From: an uncultured Eubacteriales bacterium
GTDB taxonomy: Bacteria > Bacillota > Clostridia > UMGS1810
NCBI GenBank assembly: GCA_900555295.1
Contig: USKN01000103.1
Span: forward strand, 1 to 6,713
Direction of reading: 5' to 3'
Length of the DNA stretch: 6,713 bases
The translations under genes were made by a program, and so were the position numbers. Below, one piece after another: positions 1 through 5,754 of this stretch. Below the pieces are notes generated by a model, which was given only the letters and a program-made list of their open reading frames with translations, had not been told where the DNA came from and made no database searches. Position 1 is the first letter of the stretch, and the number at the start of each line of letters is the position of its first letter.

Positions 1-341
1 CCGGAGCCGCTGTTTTGTTTCAAAGCGACGCAAAATTTTGGTTTGAATCGGGCGGTGTCGGAAATGTGGAAATAACGGGCAACACGTTTGACAATTGCAA
101 ATATGCAAAATGGTGTGACGCTGTAATAGAAACCGTTCCACGTGAAAGAGAGAAACCGGGAAAATATTTTCATAACAAAATATCGGTTTGCAAAAATACA
201 TTTAAAAATTGTACGGCAAAAATTGCCGTAATTAACAATACCAAACAGGTTGATTTTACCGATAATATATTTGATAATTGTAAAAAGCCATACATAGATA
301 TTAAACATTGCGAAAACATTGATATTCAAAAAATGCAGTAA
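1..341 (+). CDS. Right-handed beta-helix protein, C-terminal fragment (GH110-like glycosidase suspected)
   Basis: The open frame begins at base 3, with no stop between the window edge and the TAA at 339-341, so this is the last 112 residues of a gene that starts upstream. The TTG at 15 is an internal codon, not a credible start. Three imperfect beta-helix rungs are visible: NVEITGNTFDNC, ISVCKNTFKNC and VDFTDNIFDNC, each with the N-x-F-x-N-C turn typical of parallel beta-helix repeats. The stretch with FWFESGGVGNVEITGNTF followed by a rung containing AVIETVP and then YFHNKISVCKNTF resembles, from memory, the C-terminal helix of GH110 alpha-1,3-galactosidases. The catalytic region is outside the window, so the enzyme family is an inference; the beta-helix fold is well supported. 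The gene lies 28 nt upstream of the SDR gene and probably shares its transcript. Alternatives are a pectate-lyase-like or other beta-helix glycan-active protein. Confidence 0.75.
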   Translation, partial: GAAVLFQSDAKFWFESGGVGNVEITGNTFDNCKYAKWCDAVIETVPREREKPGKYFHNKISVCKNTFKNCTAKIAVINNTKQVDFTDNIFDNCKKPYIDIKHCENIDIQKMQ

Positions 342-369
342 AACAATAATTATAAATGAGGTGGTATAA

Positions 370-1125
370 ATGTTTGATTTAAACGGCAAACTTGCACTTG
401 TAACAGGTTCAAGCAGAGGAATTGGAAGAGCAATAGCCGTAAAGCTTGCACAGGCGGGATGTGATGTAATTGTACACGGCAGAAGTGAAAGCACGGCATT
501 GTCGGAAACAATGAGCATTATTAAAAACAATGGAAAAAACGCATACATTGAGGTTGCCGATACTTCAAAACCCGAACAGATAAAAGCTATGTTTGAAAAT
601 ATAAAAGCAAAATTCGGGCGTCTTGACATACTTGTAAACAATGCGGCAATTTTAACCCGTACGCCGTTTTTGGATATAAGTATTGACGAATGGAACAATA
701 TAATGGAAACCAATGTAAGGGGATATTTTTTGTGCAGTCAAAATGCGGCCAAAATTATGAAAGAGCAAAACGGAGGAAGAATTATAAATATATCGAGTAT
801 ATCTCAATATTTTACAGCGCCGGGGAGAACGCATTATTGCGTTACAAAAGCGGCAATAGGTATGCTTACAAAGGGCATTGCGCTTGAGCTTGCACCTTAC
901 GGGATAACTGCAAACGAGGTGCTCCCGGGCAGCATACATACCGATTTTAATAATGATGTTTTAAGCAACCCCGATTATTATAAAGCGTGTGTTGACGGTA
1001 TTCCGCTTGGCAGAATAGGAAAACCGGAAGATATTGCGGGTGCGGTTGTTATGCTTGCATCTGATGAGGCGTCGTATATAAACGGTGCCGAAATAGTTAT
1101 AGACGGCGGAAAAACAATATATTGA
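370..1125 (+). CDS. SDR-family NAD(P)-dependent oxidoreductase (FabG-like / sugar dehydrogenase type)
   Basis: This 251-residue protein is a complete classical short-chain dehydrogenase/reductase, at the usual family length of about 250. The Rossmann cofactor motif TGSSRGIG is at residues 12-19 and the NNAA motif at 90-93. The catalytic tetrad is Asn115, Ser143, Tyr156 and Lys160 (YCVTK). The LPG motif after the active site (185-187) and the C-terminal INGAEIVIDGG (237-247) are standard. The ATG at 370 is set by a GAGGTGG Shine-Dalgarno at 358-364 with a 5-nt spacer. Such proteins reduce ketones or oxidise alcohols, in the cytoplasm, as tetramers. FabG-like annotation is the generic call, but the position between a beta-helix protein and an aldolase-like gene plus an alpha-mannosidase suggests oxidation of a sugar or sugar acid rather than fatty-acid synthesis. 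Substrate and NAD/NADP preference are not determined; an Arg at 38 (HGRSE) could favour NADP. Confidence 0.93.
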   Translation: MFDLNGKLALVTGSSRGIGRAIAVKLAQAGCDVIVHGRSESTALSETMSIIKNNGKNAYIEVADTSKPEQIKAMFENIKAKFGRLDILVNNAAILTRTPFLDISIDEWNNIMETNVRGYFLCSQNAAKIMKEQNGGRIINISSISQYFTAPGRTHYCVTKAAIGMLTKGIALELAPYGITANEVLPGSIHTDFNNDVLSNPDYYKACVDGIPLGRIGKPEDIAGAVVMLASDEASYINGAEIVIDGGKTIY

Positions 1126-1141
1126 CAGGAGATGAAAAAAT

Positions 1142-2020
1142 ATGTTTGACGGTGTTTGCCCGGTAGTAAACGTACCTTTTAATAAAGATTATTCAATAGA
1201 TTTTGACGGTCTTAAAAATATGGTGGATTATGTTATAGAAAACGGCTGTAAAAGCGTATGCCTGTTTGCATTTAACAGCGAACCGTACAAGCTTTCATAC
1301 AGTGAAAAAACAGAAACAATAAGTAAATTTTTAGAGTTTGTTAATAAAAGAGCAGAAACGTTAATAGGGGTTGTTGAAAATTCTTTAAACGATTGTATAG
1401 GCCTCGGTAAATGTGCAAAAGACGGCGGCGCAGACGGTATAATATTATATCCGCCCGCACTTTCCACTCCGCAGGGGGACAGCCTTGTTGAGTATTTTAA
1501 AATTATATCGGAAAGTGTGGACCTGCCTGTTATGATACAGGATAACCCGCGCTCGACGGGGGTTACAATGAGCCTTGAAATGCTTATTAATGCATACAAC
1601 AATATAAAGCAGTTTAACTATATAAAGGTTGAGTGCCCTATTCCTATGAGAAAACTCAAAAAAATAGTAAATCTTACCGACGGCAAATTAAAATGCTACA
1701 GCGGTAACGGCGGCATTTTTGCCATAGAGGCATTTTTAAACGGTGCGTCCGGTATTATGCCCGGTGTGGCTTTATGCGGCGAGTTTAACAAATTAACAAA
1801 TTATTTAAAAAATAACGAGACGGACAAGGCACGTGATTTGTTTGAAAAACTTCTTCCGCTTACCTGGTATGAAGATCAGTCGCTTGAATTTTACGTTTCC
1901 TGCGAAAAGTATATTTTAATGAAACGCGGAATTATAAAGAGCGATACGGTAAGAAAACCGTGCGTTTTGCTCTCCGATGATGAAAAACAAGAACTTATGA
2001 ATTTATACGGCAGACTTTAA
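1142..2020 (+). CDS. DapA/NanA-superfamily (dihydrodipicolinate synthase family) protein, atypical active site
   Basis: This 292-residue protein matches the length and layout of the pyruvate-dependent class I aldolase/dehydratase superfamily (DapA, N-acetylneuraminate lyase, KDG aldolase) with a TIM-barrel fold. Lys162 in NYIKVE is the expected Schiff-base lysine, and the downstream glycine-rich GNGG (188-191) and NGASGIMPG (200-208) segments fit the family. Other catalytic positions differ. The GTTGE motif is replaced by AFNSE (43-47). The Tyr of the YNVPxRTG motif is Gln133 in IQDNPRSTG (132-140), and the PYY segment is PPA (104-106). I recall a family subgroup with this IQD-P-TGV signature, whose reaction I do not know, so it should not be called DapA. 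The start is the ATG at 1142, 10 nt after AGGAG (1127-1131). It lies 16 nt after the SDR gene and is probably translated from the same message. It likely acts on a 2-keto-3-deoxy sugar acid or similar compound (inference). Confidence 0.9.
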   Translation: MFDGVCPVVNVPFNKDYSIDFDGLKNMVDYVIENGCKSVCLFAFNSEPYKLSYSEKTETISKFLEFVNKRAETLIGVVENSLNDCIGLGKCAKDGGADGIILYPPALSTPQGDSLVEYFKIISESVDLPVMIQDNPRSTGVTMSLEMLINAYNNIKQFNYIKVECPIPMRKLKKIVNLTDGKLKCYSGNGGIFAIEAFLNGASGIMPGVALCGEFNKLTNYLKNNETDKARDLFEKLLPLTWYEDQSLEFYVSCEKYILMKRGIIKSDTVRKPCVLLSDDEKQELMNLYGRL

Positions 2021-2023
2021 AAC

Positions 2024-2031
2024 AAGGGGTG
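2024..2031 (+). promoter_or_regulatory. Shine-Dalgarno site deciding the GH38 start codon
   Basis: AAGGGGTG lies six nt before the ATG at 2038, which is ideal spacing. An in-frame GTG at 2029 would give a protein three residues longer, but it sits inside this ribosome-binding sequence and has no Shine-Dalgarno of its own, so 2038 is preferred. Confidence 0.8.
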
Positions 2032-2037
2032 AAAAAA

Positions 2038-5000
2038 ATGGATTTTATAGCGGACAAGGTAAGAGTATTATGCGCAAAACTTCGTAAAATGTCGGAAGAA
2101 AAACTTTGCAGCATAGACAATACAGAAATTGCACCTTGCGATTACAAAAACGGAAAAAATGCGCCCGATGCCGATACAAAATTTACACCGTTTAAAGGCG
2201 GTGACCGCGTTTGCGGCAAGGATAAGCATTTTTGGGTAAAAATTAATTTTGAAACACCTAAAAAAATCAAAGGTAAAAAGGTTTTCTTTTCTTTGCATAC
2301 GGGTCGTGAGAACGAGTGGGATGCCACAAATCCGCAATGCCTTGTTTACTTAAACGGTAAAATTGTTCAGGGACTTGATGTAAACCATACCGATTTATTG
2401 CTTGAATTTGACAAAAAATATGAAATGCTTATTTATTATTATGTGGGTATGATTGATAAATATACCGAAATAATTCCCGAACTTAAACTTATTGACGAAA
2501 AAATAAAAGAGCTTTATTATGATGTACGTGTTCCGTATGAAGCCGCACTGTGTTTTAAAAAAACGGACGATAATTTTATAACAATAATGAAATATCTTGA
2601 CAATACTTTACGCAAAGTTAATTTTCTTGTGCCGGGTTCGGAAGAGTTTTACAAAAGCGTTGATGACGCGCTTTGCTATATAAAAAGCGAATTTTACGGA
2701 AAAGTTTGCGGAAAATCCAATGCAACCGTTAATTGCATAGGACATACGCATATCGATGTTGCGTGGATGTGGACGGTTGCTCAAACACGTGAAAAAGCAC
2801 AAAGAAGCTTTTCAACCGTATTATCGTATATGGAGCAGTATCCCGAATACAAATTTATGTCGTCGCAACCCCAGCTTTATGAATTTGTAAAGGAGGACGC
2901 GCCCGAGCTTTACGAGCGTATAAAGAAAGCGGTTAAAAATAAAGTATGGGAACCCGAGGGCGCTATGTGGCTTGAGGCGGATTGCAACATTACAAGCGGC
3001 GAAAGTCTTATACGCCAAATATTGTTTGGAAAGCGCTTTTTTAAAAACGAATTTGGGGTTGATAACAAGACGGTATGGCTTCCCGATGTTTTCGGCTACA
3101 GTGCCGCTATGCCGCAAATTATGAAAAAAAGCGGAATAGAGTACTTTGTTACATCAAAAATAAGCTGGAACGAAACAAACACTATGCCGTACGATACTTT
3201 TTATTGGCAGGGTATTGACGGCAGTGAAATATTTACATATTTTATTACCGCACAGGATTTGCCCGAGAACGGCGAAAAAGTAAACTTTACAACATATGTG
3301 GGGAATATAACGCCAAGGCAGGTTATAGGTACGTGGGAGAGATACAATCAAAAAGAATACAATAACGAAACACTCATTACTTTTGGTTATGGCGACGGAG
3401 GCGGCGGGCCTACATTAGATATGCTTGAGTATCAAAGACGTCTTGCGTACGGAATACCGGGTATACCCAAAACACAGATAGGTTTTGCATATGATTTTTT
3501 AAACCGTGTTAAAGAAAACTTTGATAAAAACGCGGAGCAGATAGGTTTTGTACCGCGTTGGGTAGGCGAGCTGTACCTTGAACTTCATCGCGGAACATAT
3601 ACTTCAATTGCCAAAAACAAGCGCAACAACCGCAAATGCGAGTTTTTATATCAAAAACTCGAAACGCTGTGTGTGGCGGACAAACTTATTTTTAATGAAG
3701 AATATCCGCAAGTTCAAATTAATGCCGCATGGAAGAATATACTTCTTAATCAATTCCACGATATCATACCCGGTTCGTCTATTTATGAGGTGTACGAAGT
3801 TACCGACAGCGAATACAAAAAACTTATTAACGACGGCAGTGAAACGGTAAAAAACAAACTTTCGCTTATATCGTCAAGCATAAAAACCGACGGCGGAGTG
3901 TTTGTGTACAATCCAAACGGATTTAACTGTGATACGGTGTTTGATTTGGACGGCAAAAAGATTTTTGCCAAAAACATTGCACCGCTCGGATATACTGTTG
4001 TTAAAGAGTTTAACGATAAAAACAGCATTACGTTTGAGGACGGAATTTTAAATACTCCGTTTTATGAAATAAAGTTTGATGAAAATGCCGATATTGTTAT
4101 GCTTTACGATAAACAAAATAACAGAGCGGTAAACAGCGGCAAATTTAACGAGTTTGAGATTTTTGAGGATTTTCCGCGCAGTTGGGATGCGTGGGAAATT
4201 ACAAGTTATTACACAAACAAAAAATATCATATAAACAATGTTAAAAGCATTACTGCAAAATCGTGCGGCAGTGCATTTTGCATAACGGTTGTACGCGAAT
4301 TTTTGGAGTCGGTAATTAAGCAGAATATTTATGTGTATGAGAATATTCGCCGAATTGATTTTGAAACGGAAATTGATTGGAAACAAGAACACCAATTAAT
4401 GAAAATTGCATTTCCCGTAAATGTTCACGCTACATATGCAACATATGATATTCAATTTGGCAATATAACACGTCCCACTCATTACAACACATCGTGGGAT
4501 AAGGCAAAGTTTGAGGTTTGCGCTCATAAATGGGCGGATATTTCCGAAGATAATTACGGACTTGCGCTTTTAAACGACTGCAAGTACGGCTACAGTGCCG
4601 AGGGAAATGTTTTAAAATTAACTGTTCTTAAATCTGCCACATACCCAAATGCTATGGCAGATAAAGAAGTGCACCGTTTTACATATTCCATACTTCCGCA
4701 CAGCGGTACGTTTAAATCGGCACACGTAATAAACGAAGCATATATTGTAAATCAACCGTTAAGCGCCGTTAATATCGGCAAGCAAAACGGAAACCTCCCC
4801 GAAACATATTCGCTTGTAAAATGCAATGCGGAAAATGTTTTTGTTGAAACGGTTAAAAAAGCAGAAGACAGTGATGATATTATTATTCGTCTTTACGAAT
4901 GTTTTGACCGCAAAACAGATGTAACACTTGATTTTGGGTTTGATTTTGAAAGCGCTTATATATGCGATATGACCGAACAAAATGATGTTGCCGTAAACGC

Positions 5001-5094
5001 GGATGGTAAAAGCATAAACCTTTGCATAAATAATTTTGAAATTGTAACGCTTAAAATTAAAGGTGCACAAATAGATTTAAATAATAACAAATAG
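2038..5094 (+). CDS. GH38 alpha-mannosidase, cytoplasmic MAN2C1-like type
   Basis: This 1018-residue protein, starting at the ATG at 2038, is a full-length glycoside hydrolase family 38 retaining alpha-mannosidase, which removes alpha-linked mannose from oligosaccharides using a catalytic metal, usually zinc. The N-terminal beta-rich accessory domain covers about residues 1-220. The catalytic domain follows: GHTHIDVAWMW carries the metal ligands His236 or His238 and Asp240, and the VWLPDVFGYS motif holds the probable nucleophile Asp350. The YGDGGGGPT loop (Asp453 within it) is conserved in bacterial members. The helical middle domain ends near NQFHDIIPGSS, whose His574 is the usual further metal ligand. 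The remainder, from about 630 to the end, is the C-terminal beta-sandwich region. There is no signal peptide or membrane segment, so imported oligosaccharides are the likely substrates. It is the last gene before the terminator at 5128-5178. Linkage specificity (alpha-1,2, 1,3 or 1,6) and the preferred metal are not visible; some GH38 enzymes act on mannosylglycerate. Confidence 0.95.
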   Translation: MDFIADKVRVLCAKLRKMSEEKLCSIDNTEIAPCDYKNGKNAPDADTKFTPFKGGDRVCGKDKHFWVKINFETPKKIKGKKVFFSLHTGRENEWDATNPQCLVYLNGKIVQGLDVNHTDLLLEFDKKYEMLIYYYVGMIDKYTEIIPELKLIDEKIKELYYDVRVPYEAALCFKKTDDNFITIMKYLDNTLRKVNFLVPGSEEFYKSVDDALCYIKSEFYGKVCGKSNATVNCIGHTHIDVAWMWTVAQTREKAQRSFSTVLSYMEQYPEYKFMSSQPQLYEFVKEDAPELYERIKKAVKNKVWEPEGAMWLEADCNITSGESLIRQILFGKRFFKNEFGVDNKTVWLPDVFGYSAAMPQIMKKSGIEYFVTSKISWNETNTMPYDTFYWQGIDGSEIFTYFITAQDLPENGEKVNFTTYVGNITPRQVIGTWERYNQKEYNNETLITFGYGDGGGGPTLDMLEYQRRLAYGIPGIPKTQIGFAYDFLNRVKENFDKNAEQIGFVPRWVGELYLELHRGTYTSIAKNKRNNRKCEFLYQKLETLCVADKLIFNEEYPQVQINAAWKNILLNQFHDIIPGSSIYEVYEVTDSEYKKLINDGSETVKNKLSLISSSIKTDGGVFVYNPNGFNCDTVFDLDGKKIFAKNIAPLGYTVVKEFNDKNSITFEDGILNTPFYEIKFDENADIVMLYDKQNNRAVNSGKFNEFEIFEDFPRSWDAWEITSYYTNKKYHINNVKSITAKSCGSAFCITVVREFLESVIKQNIYVYENIRRIDFETEIDWKQEHQLMKIAFPVNVHATYATYDIQFGNITRPTHYNTSWDKAKFEVCAHKWADISEDNYGLALLNDCKYGYSAEGNVLKLTVLKSATYPNAMADKEVHRFTYSILPHSGTFKSAHVINEAYIVNQPLSAVNIGKQNGNLPETYSLVKCNAENVFVETVKKAEDSDDIIIRLYECFDRKTDVTLDFGFDFESAYICDMTEQNDVAVNADGKSINLCINNFEIVTLKIKGAQIDLNNNK

Positions 5095-5101
5095 TGTTTA
5101 G

Positions 5102-5121
5102 GCAGATGTTGTAACGTCTGC
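5102..5121 (+). other. Short hairpin after the GH38 stop codon
   Basis: GCAGATGT (5102-5109) pairs with the 5114-5121 segment ACGTCTGC, with one G-U pair, to form an 8-bp stem with a four-nt loop, 7 nt after the stop codon. It has no U-tract, so it is not itself a terminator. It may protect the 3' end of the mRNA or help processing just ahead of the terminator (inference). Confidence 0.5.
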
Positions 5122-5127
5122 ATAGGC

Positions 5128-5178
5128 AAGAGCCAAACGGTATATTATATTCATTTGCCGTTCGGCTCTTATTTTTTT
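5128..5178 (+). terminator. Rho-independent terminator of the glycan operon
   Basis: AAGAGCCAAACGG (5128-5140) pairs with CCGTTCGGCTCTT (5158-5170), a 13-bp stem with one A-C mismatch and a 17-nt AU-rich loop, followed by A and seven T residues (5172-5178). It comes 33 nt after the GH38 stop and separates this operon from the B12-controlled unit. Confidence 0.88.
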
Positions 5179-5263
5179 AGCATTATTATTATGTTTATAT
5201 GTTTTTTGTACTGTTTTCAGCAGATTATGTTTGTTTTGTTATATTCTTTGTTTGATTTGTCTA

Positions 5264-5292
5264 TTGTTACATATTAGTGTTTATGGTAGAAT
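5264..5292 (+). promoter_or_regulatory. Sigma-A-type promoter for the B12 riboswitch leader
   Basis: A -35 element TTGTTA (5264-5269) and a -10 element TAGAAT (5287-5292) are separated by exactly 17 nt, placing the transcription start near 5299, about 20 nt before the riboswitch P1 strand. The preceding stretch 5179-5263 is T-rich spacer in which I see no gene or other site. Called from consensus only. Confidence 0.65.
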
Positions 5293-5317
5293 ATATATAT
5301 AAAAGTTAATATTCATA

Positions 5318-5526
5318 CAAAGTGTCGCCCATACCGTATTTTGGGTATGGGAGGTTAAAAGGGAAACGGGTGTAAATCCCGTGCGTTTAACAGTCGCCGT
5401 GTGCAATTGAATGTTTGTGTATTTGTTGACGAAAGTCAGTCATTGGGAAACCGAGAAGGCAAAATATATAAACGGGGAGCATATAAAAATACGCTCTGCA
5501 GATTGTGAGCCGGAAGACCTGCTTTG
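5318..5526 (+). ncRNA. Cobalamin (B12) riboswitch aptamer
   Basis: The conserved cobalamin aptamer elements occur in order. P1 is CAAAG (5318-5322) with CTTTG (5522-5526). A P2-type stem pairs CCCATACC with GGTATGGG in 5328-5351. The core has GGTTAAAAGGGAA (5353-5365), a stem ACGGG/CCCGT closing the TGTAAAT loop (5366-5382), and a GAAA-capped GAC/GTC hairpin (5428-5437) followed by the TTGGGAAACCGAGAAGG segment. The B12 box AGCCGGAAGACCTGC is at 5508-5522. A peripheral arm (about 5476-5497) pairs GGAGC with GCTCT. The aptamer binds adenosylcobalamin or a related corrinoid and normally switches genes off when B12 is plentiful. The segment at about 5383-5408 departs somewhat from the usual GC-rich consensus. 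The next gene encodes a DUF4430-like secreted protein, consistent with B12-linked control. The ligand form (AdoCbl versus aquo/MeCbl) cannot be settled by eye. Confidence 0.93.
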
Positions 5527-5578
5527 ATGTTGTTTTGCAAAGTATGCACCGCATACAGAAATAACAGTTTTGGTGCAT
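5520..5578 (+). promoter_or_regulatory. Linker with competing hairpins (candidate switching element)
   Basis: The 3' strand of P1 plus flanks, TGCTTTG (5520-5526), can pair instead with CAAAGTA (5538-5544). Next, GTATGC (5542-5547) and GCATAC (5551-5556) form a perfect 6-bp hairpin with a three-nt loop, whereas ATGCACC (5544-5550) can pair with GGTGCAT (5572-5578). These last two folds exclude each other. The layout suits an expression platform relaying ligand state to the terminator, but this is structural inference. I see no convincing peptide here: the frame reading from 5527 has no Shine-Dalgarno. Confidence 0.45.
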
Positions 5579-5635
5579 TATTAAAATGTGCTTTTATATG
5601 TGTGCCAAAATATGATAATAACACAGGAAAACACT

Positions 5636-5687
5636 GCTGTGATAATCTATTGTTTTATATGGATTATTACAGCTTTTTTATTTTTTT
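5636..5687 (+). terminator. Riboswitch-controlled intrinsic terminator
   Basis: GCTGTGATAATC (5636-5647) pairs with GATTATTACAGC (5662-5673), a 12-bp stem with one G-U that can extend by about three pairs into the loop. It is followed by six T, an A and seven T (5674-5687). It lies between the aptamer and the Shine-Dalgarno of the downstream gene, so control is probably at transcription elongation. CACAG (5622-5626) can pair with CTGTG (5637-5641), offering a small antiterminator that would take the base of the 5' terminator arm. Confidence 0.85.
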
Positions 5688-5754
5688 CGGGTTTCTTTTT
5701 TTTTTTTAAGCGCCCTTTACATAGATTAAAAATCATTACGGAGGTACAAAAGAT

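Noticed and set aside
1228..1602. A 124-codon minus-strand frame inside the aldolase-like gene
   Set aside because: It lies wholly within a well-supported gene and shows no motif or start signal of its own.
1142..2020. Naming the aldolase-like gene dapA, nanA or kdgA
   Set aside because: The catalytic Tyr and Thr motifs of these enzymes are replaced and the context is sugar catabolism, so a specific symbol is unsupported.
2029..2037. GTG at 2029 as the start of the GH38 gene
   Set aside because: It overlaps the AAGGGGTG ribosome-binding sequence that is ideally spaced for the ATG at 2038.
5524..5709. A 61-codon + strand frame over the riboswitch linker, as a possible leader peptide
   Set aside because: It begins inside the aptamer P1 strand, has no Shine-Dalgarno, and runs through the terminator hairpin and T-tract, which explains its Phe-rich end.
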